Source: Nemopilema nomurai
Taxonomy: Eukaryota; Cnidaria; Scyphozoa; Rhizostomeae; Rhizostomatidae
Reading direction: 5' to 3'
Assembly: GCA_003864495.1 (NCBI GenBank)
Contig: ML133395.1
Span: 402,307 to 466,306 of the forward strand
DNA: 64,000 bases
A program made the translations under genes and the position numbers. Numbering within the stretch: the stretch's first letter is position 1; each line of letters opens with the position of its first letter. The notes under the pieces are model-generated. The model did not search any database, was not told the origin of the DNA, and saw only the letters and a list, made by a program, of their open reading frames with translations. This document shows positions 12,822 to 44,340 of the stretch, piece after piece.

Positions 12822-15800
12822 ATGGATCCACCACAAGAGTTCTATGGGGGTAAGTTGATTGAGGCTCGGAAGTTACAGATGCATCTTCTCTGAATTACTC
12901 AAATATTAATGTTGCAGCCATGATTCATGGGCTTGAATCCGATTCAAACTTGCCCTCTCTGCCCGTTGAATCGTCTGGTTGCAACCTCGCCTTGGCCTAA
13001 GGGGGCAAAAGTAATTTATTTGTTAGATTTTTGCGTTGGCGCTTAGTTTGGTTGTGTGTAAACAAATTAAAAATTCACCACTCTAGTGTTTGTCTTTGCA
13101 AAAATTGATAATCTAATTGAAGCATTATCAATGTATGTGGTTGCCGAACCCGGCCCAAAAGGAGTCCTCGTTCTATTTTTCTAGCTAGGCTAGGCTAGGC
13201 TAGGGATAATTTTTAACTTGCAATGACAATTATCAAGCTTACATTATTTTCTTACAATCAATACTGATTTATTTGATATTTCTCTATAAAACTCAACTAT
13301 TACCATATACACTTTTTTGTTATTATAAGAAACCAGTTTATAAGAAACCTAGTACTAGAGCCCCAAAAATTCAAGAAACTTTTAGAACTAAATAAATATT
13401 TTTAAGAAACTCCAAAAAAATAAGATGACTTTCTGTGCTGGAAAATAATACGTCCCGGGTGTCTCAGTAGTAATGGGAAAATAATACAAGAATTAAAGGA
13501 CACTGCACAGGGTGTCTCGATAAAAAGTACCCCTGTTTCCATAAGAATAATGAACAAAAGATACAATATCAAATCTTACTGTTGTGTTATAAACTTTGAT
13601 ACATTTAATGTGCAAGGGAAGGCACACAATTTGATTTTAAATGCTTATCTAAAAATAAGAAACTTTTAAGAAACTTTTAGTACTAGAAACTATTGAAAGA
13701 TTAAGAAACTTTTAGTACTAGGACCCAAGCTAGGTTTCTTATAAAAGAAAAAATGTGTATGCCATTATAAAGTTTACCTACCTATGAATGCACATAGACA
13801 AATAAATTATTATGATATTTTAGAATATTATATATATACTTTTTGTGGCATTTTCAGAGGAATGTTACAAGAGACCCCTTTGATTCTACCAATGTTGTTT
13901 AAATTTTCCTGTTTAGTGTGTTCTTGAACATATTTAGCTGATCAATGTTGACTACCAATATTATGTATTTTTGTGTAATTAATGTTATTCTTTTCGGAGT
14001 AGATAGCTTAATTTAGACTAATAATTTTTACTCTAAAACAATGCATATTTCATAAGATTAATGTTTGTTTTAGGGGATCCCACTGCCAGGCCTGCCCCAC
14101 AAAGAAGGGGTGCTAAAGGTAAAAAAGTTAAATTTAGATGACCTGATAAATATTGCGCAATATTTATTACCATATATTTAAACACTATATTTATAAATGC
14201 ACTTCTACTCTTTGTTTGCTTCTTATGGCTGTTTGTAGTTGAAAGTTTCTTCATTGAAATAGGAGTGATTTTATCACCATTCATCCAAAATAGAAGTTGG
14301 TGATTAGAACAAAATCTAAACTACCTGCTACTGATGACATTAACAAAATTTAAGAAGGATCACAGCAAATTACTAATCACAAAAATAACATATCCATGTT
14401 GGTAGAATGCTGAAAATTAACTTCTTCTAATCTTGTGGTGTATAAAAAATATTCAGATATTTGAAATGGAAATTACCTTTTTTTTGTCAATATAATATCT
14501 ATATATTTGTAGTAAATTATCTAAGCTTGTTGATTTTTCCCTTCTTTGCTCTATAAAATATCTTTATTGTTTTTAACTTGAAAGAGTTTTTAACATGTGA
14601 TCACTTTTGCCCTGGATTCAGGGAAACCAAACCAGCAACAGCAGTTTGCCTATCAGCAACCTACGTATGGGGGAAGCTCTTCCCAGCTCTTTGATGATAC
14701 AAGTCAGTATGGAGATCCTTCAACCATGCAACAGCAAGGTCAAATGCCACAGCAACAAACTTTCCCTGGTGCCCAGTTTGTGAATGATCCAATGGCAAAT
14801 ATGGCTCTACAGTATGGTACATCACTTGCATCAACTGGAAGAGAGTTTGTGGATCAGAAGGTTTTCACATTGATTCCATCTACCTAACTCTTTGTGATGC
14901 ATAAAAATTTTATCTTGGTTTTACAGGCCCATGTATCTTCATCAAATTTTCTTCAAAAGTAAATTTCTGTATAGTGTTCTGCTTCATTATGACATCAACT
15001 AAAGCATAAAAAGCTTCAAAAATTTTTCAAAACTTTGAAAGACTCCAAAATAATTCCAACTCAAAGGAGGAGGAACAGGGCGAGAAACACCCTGTTTGTG
15101 CTGTTTAATTGAATGAAAGATTGTTTAGGTTTTAATGATAAGGCTATCTTTTAACAAAATACCCGCATCAAGCAATGATCTTGGCATTTTTAGATGTCCA
15201 GGCCTAAATTACAGGGATTTTCTGTAAGTTAAAGCTGGGTCTCATGTATTTGAATCTCCAAAAGCACAGCTAATTTTGTGCATTTTATAATGAATGCATC
15301 AATTTTTAATGATAATACCATATGACCAAACATTTTGTGATAACAACTTTTCTTTTTTTATATATATGATTGTAATTTTCTGTTGTATAATCAGTGAGAA
15401 TTTTAGGGGGTGTCAAGGTGTCATGGCCCCAGACCCTGTGGTTTTGGTAACGCAGAAAGGGGCCCATAAGAAAAGATTGAAAAGACACCACCTTGATGCA
15501 TAACAACTTTGACAGAAAATAAATAGAAAGAATAATCTTGGCAAATAGAAAGTTTTCAAACAATGGCCCCACAGATGATTTCAACCCAGGTTCCCCTAAG
15601 TCCCTAAAACTGCCACTGTGTATAATAAGGCTTCAATATTTTATTTTAACTGTGACTGTTGTGACATGTGGTCCCGTAGAAACAATGTTTTATGATTTTA
15701 TTTGTTCTTCTTAGATTGACCACTTTCTATCAGTCTCAAAGCTGAAATATTATTTTGCTGTTGATACAAACTATGTACTGAAAAAGCTGGCATTGTTAGT

Positions 15801-18203
15801 GTTTCCATTTACTCACCAGGTATGTCACCAACAACTTGCCTGCTTTTGATTTCTTAGTTGTCTTGTGTTTTCTTACAATTGGGACTACTTAGGATGTAAA
15901 TTGATTAAAGGCATTAAGGGATTTATACTAAATTGCTACTGATGCAATAATGATGATATTGATACTTCTACAGTTGAATTTATGCAGTAAAAGAATTTTT
16001 CAAGGTTTTTTAATGTTTAAGAAAAACATTAGAATGTTAGTTTTATTTTGATGAGATTTATTTTTTGTCTCAAGAACTGGTCTGTTAAGTACAACAAAGC
16101 TGAACCAGTTGCTCCACGATATGAGATTAATGCTCCAGATTTATATATTCCAGGTGTGTATAATTATCAACAAATGGTTTTGTTTTTAGCACAATGTTTG
16201 ATTTTTCTTTTGGTTGTACCATATTGAAGGCTTTGCTTGCTGGACTACCTAGCAGGCATGAGGTTCTTTTAAATGGCAGTCTTGCTTTAGATGCAGATTT
16301 TGTAGATTAATCAAATATACTCTGTTAAGCAGTGGATTTGGTCAGAAGCTTTTCACTGCCATCGGAAGGATTCACTCTTGATTAAATTGCTTTGAGACAG
16401 AAAGCTGAGTTGAAATTTTTATATTGTGCAATAAGTCTTCTATGGATTAGAATAGCATATGTGGCTTTAAGTTTATATTTATATCTATAAAAACATGTTT
16501 GGGAGCTTAGGATAGATTATCTCTGATGAAACATCTCTAGATGAAACAACTGATTTGTCAGCTAGAATACCTTCTTATGTAAATTAGAAAATTCCTTCCA
16601 TTCATGACCTGTAGTTTGATGTGTCTGCTCTTTCAACTTGCTGAAATTGATTTGTGTTCTTTTACCCCAGTGATGAGTTTTGTTACTTACGTCTTAACTT
16701 GTGGCCTGGTACTAGGAACACAGAACAGGTAACATCTGATAATTCTAAGCCTCAATAATTCTAATCCATTTGCAACTTGACTTTATTTTTACCATCAGTA
16801 TCTTATTATAATTTGTCAAACGTAGTATTAAAACCATTTATGTAACTGACTTATTCCCATTTTTGCAAGGATAATAGCTATATACTTAATGTTGAATGAA
16901 TAGCTCTTGGCATTATTGAAGGATTTGTCAATGAATCACTTGGTTTTTAGTGATCTTCCTTGTAAATCTATCTGCATAATCTTAAATGATCTTTACTGAT
17001 CTTCAAAGTACTTGTGACATGTGGCTTTGTCTTTTGCAGATTCTCCCCCGAGCAACTCGGGATGACAGCAAGCTCTGCTTTGGTCTGGCTATTTGTTGAG
17101 CTGATGATCATCATCTTTACTCTCTATGTTTTTGGCATGTCATCTGATGTGCGCTATTTGGATCTCCTCTCTCTATGTGGATACAAATATGTTGGGTATG
17201 TTGTCAATAGTATTTCAAGTTTTACAAAGGGTCAGTACAGAAGTGTACACTGGGGTAACTACTGCTTCGTGTCTCTTGTTCACAAAGTGAAATGACCCAA
17301 TTTCAGCCTACTGTCTTAGGCACTGGAAGAGTTCAAAAGAGGTTTAAAAAGGAAGAATATTGTGCATATTTTTCTCCCACTATAAAATAGATTTAATTTA
17401 AGTCATAGATACAAACGTCTTTCACTGTATATACATTTTTGATTTTTTGCTCTACTAGAAAAATTCTTGATGTTTTTCTGTGGTGTCGTCTGTGAAATAG
17501 CCTCTGAATGCCTGTAGCTATGCAATTCTGCTCTTCAATACTGCCTGATGAAATCTTAGTCATGCAGTGAACACGTTGCTCATAATTCAGCCATATTTTA
17601 TCTGTTTAAGACTTTCTGTGTGAATCTTTCTTTTGTCCTTAGAATGATTCTTGCATCGATCGCTGGGCTTATTCTAAAATCGACCGGCTATTACGTCACA
17701 CTGGCCTGGATGAGTTTTACTACGTCTTTCTTTCTCGTAAGTTTGTCGTTCCTCGTAATTTCTATCCATTTTTGAGCCAAACACATTTTTGTGCTCTATA
17801 TATTATTAACACCAGTGCTCAGAAATATTTCTTTTACGAAGTGAAGCTCCACTGAAGTAATGTTGTGGGCAGGAACTTTGCAGGATATGTCGATATCTTC
17901 ACGAAAGAACCTGTTGTGAAATGAACTGAGCCTTTATCCTCACAGTCTTTGTGCGCTCTATGAAGTCATGGTACAATTTGTTATTTGTTCTTTGTCTAAT
18001 AGTGCTTCTTTCTATTGCTACAGGCACGAACTCTGCGGCTGATTATACTGCTAGAAGCTGCCTCTGACGGAGTCGCCAGGGCCAGCAAGAGACGGCTGTA
18101 TCTGCTTTTGTTCATTTCATTAGTCCAACCACTTCTGATGTTCATTATGACGCGTCATTTGAACCAGTTCGATTCTGGTGCCATCGAGAACCTGAAAGTT
18201 TGA
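12822..18203 (+). CDS. YIF1: YIF1 family ER-Golgi membrane protein
   Basis: Nine coding exons: 12822-12849, 14074-14118, 14622-14860, 15715-15819, 16075-16153, 16671-16728, 17040-17195, 17643-17736 and 18024-18203. All phases agree and give 327 residues ending at TGA 18201. The N-terminal ~100 residues are hydrophilic and Gln-rich, as in YIF1. They are followed by the conserved block [18 protein letters not shown], then [17 protein letters not shown] and [10 protein letters not shown]. Five hydrophobic segments follow, at about residues 167-182, 190-217, 226-249, 252-270 and 294-314, with the family motifs GYKYVGM, RTLRL and QPLLM. YIF1 partners YIP1 and Rab GTPases in ER-to-Golgi traffic. 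The start is the first ATG of a short exon (MDPPQEFYG) and gives the usual family length. It appears intact. Confidence 0.95.
13181..13204. repeat. (GGCTA)n microsatellite
   Basis: About four and a half copies of a 5-bp GCTAG unit in YIF1 intron 1. Confidence 0.7.
13310..13757. mobile_element. TA-flanked MITE, family 1, copy A
   Basis: A 448-bp element in YIF1 intron 1 with imperfect inverted ends. The left end reads CACTTTTTTGTTATTATAAG and the right end is its near complement. It is flanked by TA on both sides. The subterminal pair AAGAAACCAGTTTATAAGAA and TAGTACTAG also occurs, in related form, in the element at 53872-54270, which defines one family. A TA duplication and no ORF fit a Tc1/mariner-type non-autonomous element. 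Confidence 0.75.
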
Positions 18204-18819
18204 GGAATGATTGGAACTTTGTTGACTTTACATTTGCTCCTAAATTCTTACAAATTTACTCGTCGAGTTATTTGTCGGTATCATAGGCGAGGCTGTTGCA
18301 GCAGCTGTTTAGGATAGGGAAATGAACTTATCTGATAAATTCAGTTACTTAATCAACTTTTACCTACTGAGAAGTCGTCTTCGTCTTATTGTCCTAAAAA
18401 TAATCCAGTTGACTTCGATCTTGTAAAAGTCCATTTTTGAAATGTTGCCCATTTCTATATTGAATTTGAAATATTAGTTTGTAACGAAATTTGCTGACTT
18501 CAGTTGCACGCCCTCGTCTGTTGTTTCCTTACAATACAGAGATAAACCTTTCGAACACTATTGAGATTATCAATAAGTCAATGTCCTGTGTTTGGGCCTA
18601 CCAATGTGTAGCGATCGAAGAGTTTTTCATTAATTTCCCTTCTCTCTGTATTGTCAGCTAGAGGTTTTGATCACAAAGCTGAAATATATTTTTCTTTTGA
18701 TGGCTATTTTCCTCAGCGCGTGAATGCATTGTGCAGTGTTGCACAAGCTGTCGTTAACAAAGTAATTTAACGTTGCTGCATGGTTCTTCTCTGTGTTTGA
18801 AAATGTTTTTTGTGAGGCT
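18204..18819. other. YIF1 3' UTR and flank
   Basis: AT-rich sequence after the YIF1 stop. No gene is seen on either strand, and there is no certain polyadenylation signal. Confidence 0.5.
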
Positions 18820-19315
18820 CATGAGTCATATAATCAAATCGAATCAACTAGCTTCTACAATTCATGAATCGCATAATCAAATCGAATCAAATAGCTTCTA
18901 CAATTCATGAATCGCATAATCAAATCGAATCAACTAGCTTCTACAATTCATGAATCGCATAATCAAATCGAATCAACTAGCTTCTACAATTCATGAATCA
19001 CATAATCAAATCGAATCAAATAGCTGTTACAATTCATGAATCGCATAATCAAATCGAATCAACTAGTTTCTACAATTCATGAATCGCATAATCAAATCGA
19101 ATCAACTAGCTGTTACAATTCATGAATCGCATAATCAAATCGAATCAACTAGTTTCTACAATTCATGAATCGCATAATCAAATCGAATCAACTAGCTGTT
19201 ACAATTCATGAATCGCATAATCAAATCGAATCAACTAGTTTCTACAATTCATGAATCGCATAATCAAATCGAATCAACTAGCTGCTACAAATCATGAATC
19301 GCATAATCAAATCGA
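18820..19315. repeat. 43-bp minisatellite, about 11.5 copies
   Basis: The unit is 43 bp, begins CATAATCAAATCGAATCAAC and includes TTCATGAATCG. Copies differ at a few fixed positions. In the distal half, units with TAGCTGTTAC alternate with units carrying TAGTTTCTAC, so the real period there is 86 bp. No open frame runs through it. Confidence 0.95.
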
Positions 19316-22300
19316 AAAAGTTCAAGATTCGTGTGCAATGGCAACAACCTTTTTTCAATCACCTGTCACTTGTGTTGCTTCTTCCACTTTAAAGAAAAGG
19401 TCTTTTGAAAGATCTTAAAGAAAGGATGACTTGATCACATAATTTGCAGCTCCAAAATAGGAACTTTATGTTGCGTTCTGCAATGTCATGATACTCTTTC
19501 CGTACTTAGCCTCTTGAAAAAATTTGTAAACTTAGCCTAACTTCTTTGATTAGGAGAGACAAAATTGCAGATCAAGCAGAGTCAAAGGGAACAACAATCT
19601 TAACGTCTAGTCTGATATCGTTTATCAATAACAGCGTCCCGAACGTTACGGAAAGTCTTTCATGTGACGAACTGCAGCATACATCGTCTCAGAAAGAATC
19701 CTGTAGTTTCAGTAAAGATTTTTTAGAAATACCAGTTCTGCAAACTTTAAACTGCAGCAGGAACAATATTTAGTTTTTGGGAATAGTTTCACTACTGCTT
19801 TAAGATACCCGGTGTTAGATTGGGCCCCTTATATGAACTGGTGCTCACTTGATGTCTGATTTGTGGGCGCAAATTTGCATCTATGGTTCCAAAGTAGGTA
19901 GGGCTTTCAAAGTAGGTAGGGCTGCGTTTATTATCATAGGGTTTTCGAAATCCTTATATAAAGTCTTCAAAAATACGCTGACAATTATTCTTGGTTTTTT
20001 GAGCTGCATATTTCCTTAACTATTTTAACCTTCTATTTTGTGAGTTTTGTTGATCCATTCGTTACTTTTCTTGATAATTTGACAAGATTCTACAAGAATT
20101 AACGGCGCTACGGCTGGGAGCCAGAGGATGATTTTGCCTGTTAATGTCACGTTTGAGGAGGGTTGTTCAGTAATTTTTATTATAAATAATGAAGGTGATG
20201 ATAAAGGAATTCTTTTGAGTTGGTTATGATGGAGGTTTTAATTATAAAAATTGTGGCTAGAGGAAGGCTCTAACTTTTAATGGACTCTGAATTGGACCCA
20301 AATATACCTTGCTGTTTTGTTATTCAAAGGGATTGCAGTGCTAGTGCTCGATTCATTTCCAAATCAGTTTTTGTTTACGTTTCCAAACGCTTTGGTGATC
20401 AAAGCATATGCACTTAATTTCACTTTCGCTTTGGTGATCAAAGCATTGTAAGCTATGTACATTTTTGTTTGCAATATTATCTGTTCAACAAATAGCAGCT
20501 TTTCGACGCGGCTTTTTTAAACTTTTTATCCTCAGAAACTCATTCCCAGCTGTTTTTTCCATTACTATAAACATTAAAATCACAAATGCGGAATAGCAGA
20601 AACTAGCCTGTTTCGATGCTTGTTTATTGATTTAAAAAACCTAATATCGTTAAGCGTATAAGGAATCTTTTAGCTAAAGAAATACTAAGCCTTGTTTAAA
20701 CGTTTGCAACAATTTGAGCATCGCTGAGCAATTGTAGGGCTCTTGATTAGTGATGTTAAGTGAATACTCTCAGAAATTGGACTGACCTTCGGAACTTTCG
20801 AAAGGGGACTTTTGAAATTCCAATACTAGGTGAGCCTCTATTAAGAAATTCTGGCTTTTATCTTATAAAATTCCGAAGTTTTTTAGGCTCAAAATAGCCG
20901 TAGCTTGCAGCCTTAAAGGGCCACAAAAGAAAAATACGAAGGCGTGTATAAGGTCTGCATTCTTTTCCAGGAGCCCACTCTCCTCGTCGCTTTTCAAGAA
21001 ACATGACGTCACTTTCAATGTCAACTGATTACTCCAGGCTTTCATAGCAATTTTCCGTTATGATATCAAGAAACCTGAAAACTCCCTTTCGATACCTTTG
21101 TTTTGGTGTTTCTTTTTTGATGCAAAATAAACAGCCTTCGTACGCATGGCAAATAGAAAATTTAGCTCAGTCAACCACTGAACATTTTTGAACTCGCTCA
21201 AGCCCCCACTCAACTTCCCTGAACTGGTCTTAAAATGCAGTCAGCGTTTGTTCTGAGGAAATGTTGAGCCATGTTCAGTGAAATGTTGAGAGCTTTTTAA
21301 CGGGGCCTTAGATTAAAGCTTCTGAAGGACCCAAACACTCAGAACAAACTTGTCCCATGGCACCCACACAGGTGCAGCTATGTCGACTCATAACTCTTCT
21401 ACCTTCCACGAAATATAAATGAGCTAAAGTGCATTAGTTAATTCTATGGTTCGAGACCAGTAAGAAAATGAGGGATCTGTATACGGAACTAGTAGAAACT
21501 TTCATTTATGTGGGCTGCTTATTGATTATATTTAACGAAACTCTCATTTCTAAGAGATAATACTGATAGAAATATTTCTAAAAATCCCATTACAAAACTC
21601 GATCATATTTGGTAAAAAGATACGTGACATGAATTCTCCAACGCGCGAGTAATGCTTGGTTACTTTAGGCACAGAATTTCTGTGCTACAGGACTTGTTCG
21701 ATGTGATGTTGTCATGGAAACGGGAACTACCTAACCACTCGTGGGTGAGTCAGTCATTTAGATGAGCGTGATCTCATAATCTACTTTCGCCCTGAAAAAT
21801 GAACGTCAACGTTGCACGGCTTTGTTTCTTTAGCAATCCCCCGCACACGATCTGGTGCTTTTCCCATCAGTGACTAGGCGACTCGAGACTTACTTCCCGT
21901 ATGACGTCACCATTAACATTGATTCTCCACGTTACGATTCCTGCGTAGGCAGTAGTGATGGGATTTGGTCTACAGTTTGCAAATAGATGCTCAGTGCAAA
22001 CAAATCGATTATGATCTACCATCTACAAGGCTCCGTTACAACGTCGCTGTGTTTATTCGTGGTTTAATTGGCATCAACGGCAGGAAACAGCCAGTAGGTA
22101 CGCGAAAACAACAGTTAGCTTCAATTTGGTTTATCTGCTTTCTTCTTTGATATCTGCTATCTACTTCTTCTGCTGTGCCATGCATCGTAACAAATAATGG
22201 CATAATTAACGAATGGATTGCAGGTCTTAGGATAGCGTATGGCTTATTTCTTGCTAGAAATACAAGCTGCAAGATTGGAAAGTTTCGATTCTCAATATCC

Positions 22301-23210
22301 CAGTGGACATGAGTGAAAACGTCTGCAGTCCCCCCAATAAATGCCGATTATATTCCTACTCATTCGGTACACTGTTATAAAGGAAACATTCTGCAGTTTA
22401 AGGGGGCTCCAGCCCCCATCAGACAAACCCCGTGGGCCTTCTCTCTCACATTTAGCCATGCTCTTTAATCAGGCAACCCTCTGGTTAGCTTCCTCCCCGA
22501 TTTAGCCTTCCCTCCTAACTGACCCTCCACGCATCCTTCGATCTGATACTCTCATTTCCCATCATTTTCTTCTGCACGGGTGGCAGGCGTGAATCATCGG
22601 ATTATCTGTGCTCTGGCCGTAAGCATCATGCAGGAAGAGATAACAATTGCTCTCTAATCTCCAATACAGTGGAGTTCCATCCCGAAACGAACGATTTTCT
22701 GGTATTTTTTACCCTTGGGCCCACGATGATCCAAGGAGTGCTTTTCAATTCCATTTTCAATGCACGGGAAAAGTTTCCCTCATTGAAATAAGTAAATTTC
22801 TAATTCAATTTGTATTTTTAAGACTGCGATAGTACACCTGCGGGACATCGAGTCTCGCGGGAAAACAATAGGGAAATTTCACTAGACAATCGCCTACCCG
22901 CGTTTTATTAAGAGGCGATCATTTGATTTGCGAGGCCACTTCAGCATGGTCGAGGTAGACGGGTGTAACGGCTTGAAGTTCTTCCCGATTCTTCTTGCAT
23001 AGTGCTGAAGTTTGGAGAAAGAAGCGAGTTATACCACTGAACCTGCGAAAAAACTCTGAAAGAAACTGTCTGGGTGGGGAACCAGATGCCGCATTCATAA
23101 CATCAAGAGGGAGACCCAGTGTGACCGAAGCTGTTATCCATTCACTTGCTGACCAACAAGTATATTGATGGTTTTCAGCTGCTTTTGGTACTATAACGCG
23201 CTCGTGGACG
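19316..23210. other. Intergenic DNA between YIF1 and PKD genes
   Basis: Contains the dispersed repeat copy at 20095-20288, a 16-bp direct repeat (CAAAGTAGGTAGGGCT) near 19890-19922, and two copies of CGCTTTGGTGATCAAAGCAT at about 20388-20446. The 75-codon open frame at 19546-19773 has no recognised homology. The last few hundred bases should hold the PKD promoter and 5' UTR, but no element can be assigned. Confidence 0.5.
20095..20288 (+). repeat. Dispersed repeat, copy 2
   Basis: Same orientation and same block order as 8926-9110, with scattered substitutions and short indels. Lies about 1.9 kb after the YIF1 stop. Confidence 0.75.
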
Positions 23211-41789
<18,579 letters not shown>

Positions 41790-42453
41790 TTGTTTTTGTC
41801 TGATAATTTTTTAATTATGATACTGAGACCATCGCAACACGAAATTTGCTTTGGCAGTCGACCATTGGCGGTGTTGTGAGCTGGAAGATGACGGCTATTT
41901 TGTTGTTGTCGTTGAGGTGTGACTACAGTGCATTAGTTAGTGAAGGGGATCACCGTATGAAAGAATTGATGAAACGTCGATGCAAATAAGAAGGGAAACA
42001 GGTTGAAATTAAAGACACGGTAGTTGATCGGATATTTTACTGTCGATGTTGCTGGAGCGGGAAAAGCATTTGCGAAGGAGGCGAACTCCTATGCAGCATT
42101 AGCGACCGATCGAAGCTGTAAGAATTGGATTAGTGCTAGCAGCCATTTTGAGAGGAATCATTCAAGGTTTGCACCATTGATTAGCCTAACCAATCGATAA
42201 ATTCAGAACGGCGCGAAGGGTATTCAGAAGAAGCCTGACAACGTTTGAGATTTATCATGGGAATTTACTTGAATGAACACGTGCCTGGGGTACGATTCTC
42301 TGCGCTCCTTATATGTTGACGTTGTCCCCATATTGGTATATGTTTTGTTTGTGCTACTCTATTATGACTCTAAGTCAATTCGTCCCCCTGCCCCTTGAAC
42401 AAACCCCCCCTGTTTCGCAGTAGGACAGTGCAACCCAATGCGGTCTGTACTGT

Positions 42454-42497
42454 CTTGGCACAGTATTGGCACAGTCTTGGCACAGTCTTGGCACAGT
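42454..42497. repeat. 11-bp tandem repeat
   Basis: Four copies of CTTGGCACAGT, the second with A for C at position 1. Confidence 0.85.
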
Positions 42498-43117
42498 CTT
42501 AACAGCAACGATCCCCCGCGTTTTTTCTACCTTGAAGATGGTATTGACCACAGCGTTTGTCACAGTTTCTTCGTGTTGATTTGAAGCGAAGTGATTCGTA
42601 GCCCAATGAATTTCCTATGTAGCCCACGCTCAGTCTAAACAACCTTGAGTAGTTGTATTGGTTGAATAGCTCATAAGCTATTTTACTTTCCCATTTTTCT
42701 ACTTTTACGTTTTTAAGCTGCCAAACTTGAACATGCATGCACATTTTTAAAGTAGGTGTTTTAATTTGCATAAATTTATCGAGCAAGAAGTAATCGCGTA
42801 TTCATTAATGTTTCATTTGAATTTGAGTAGAAGTTGAATTGCTCCTTCACACAGGTCATCTATCTCACGGGGAAGACAACTCTGATACCAGAGCACAACT
42901 GATTCCTGTATTCATTCAAGTGGCCTCGCTTTAGAAGAGGGTTCATATCTGCATCATGCAGTATGCCAGTTTAGCTGAAAAACGGTTATCCGGTCAGAAA
43001 GAAAACTAGAAAAGCTTTTGTGTTCGCAAGAGCCCTAAATATCACAATCAGCCTAGAGAGCAGTCCATTAAATACCTCACAAATTTTTTCGAGGCAACTA
43101 TTTGAAAAAATTTTGGC

Positions 43118-43162
43118 TGACCTTGGTGGACCCTGATTGACCTTAGTTGACCTTGATTGATA
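43118..43162. repeat. TTGACC-based tandem repeat
   Basis: Four imperfect copies of an 11-12 bp unit close to CTTGATTGACC. Confidence 0.6.
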
Positions 43163-44248
43163 GGGTATGTTGTAGCCCTGGGATGATGACCAGCGTGACA
43201 TTTTTGACTGAATTGAGCAACTTGCTAGGCTAGGTAATATGTATTATTTATTTTCTATATAAGTAATGTACAAAGGCTTAAACTCCAGTAGACTTTAGCA
43301 ACGTCGCAATCATGTATTCCTGAGTAGGATTTGGGAGACTCTGTTTGGGTATCGAACAAAATAACTAACGAAATATATTACATTTTCTCAGTTTTTTAAA
43401 GTTTTGTTAAAAATTCAACTTCTCCGTATACTTTCCTTAAAAGGTCTGTGAAGATCAGCCGAGTAGCTTTGATGCTTTTGGGATCCTGGTATTGCATTTC
43501 GAAATTTTCATCCCCTCAACTTGCACCATTGCACTTGGGGATACCATCTCCCTGTTCCTGTTCTGCGTGAAAAGCGCTGCGCACCAAATTGCAGGTGTAC
43601 GAAGAGGCTCGGTGTACAAATTCTAAACGACACAATACCAAGAAATAGCGGAAACGCAATTCTTTCGTACTAAAACGAGCATGTTGACTCATGCCTTGGC
43701 GGAAAAAGTGCGCACCTTTCAAAATTGCAAAAAAGACCGTATGGAAACATTCTTAGAGAATCCAGGCTGCGCCTGACAATTTAAAGACGACAATTTCCGT
43801 ATAACTGGGTAAGCTAGGTCATCTTTTCACGTAGGTGTTTTGGAGTCTGTCTATATTTCAATGGAAAATCCCATTCTTTGTAGACAGAGTTCGTCGTGTC
43901 ACTTTGACTGTCCTTGAAATCCGCATTTTCTTGTCATGGTGGAGTCTTGTACCACGAAAAATTAATTCTAAACGAGGCTGATAGGTCTATGCCTCGGGAG
44001 TCGTCCACGGGGGAGTTAGTTCGAATGAAGCTTGAATGTGACGTCATACATAGATGAAAGTGCAACCTCGTTCAGTAACAATCGGCTATAGTGTTTTCTG
44101 AGACCTGTCAAAGCTAGAAGAAGTGATCTTGCTGCTTTTGACAGCTCCCGGTGGCACAGTTTACAGTGCTCTGGCACATTTTCCCCTTGGACTGTGTTCC
44201 ATTTTTTATCACGCTGATAGGCATTGCTACGCCGATTGGCATTGTCAC

Positions 44249-44340
44249 GGCGTATTTCATAGCAGGCGTATTTCGGCGTATTTCATAGCAGGCGTAGTTC
44301 GGCGTATTTCATAGCAGGCGTAGTTCGGCGTATTTCACAG
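44249..44340. repeat. 26-bp tandem repeat, 3.5 copies
   Basis: The unit GGCGTATTTCATAGCAGGCG plus TAGTTC is repeated at 44249, 44275 and 44301, with a partial copy at 44327. Copies are nearly identical, so the expansion is recent. Confidence 0.9.

Noticed and set aside
19546..19773. 75-codon open frame after the minisatellite
   Set aside because: Low complexity Ser/Asn composition, no splice partners, no recognised family.
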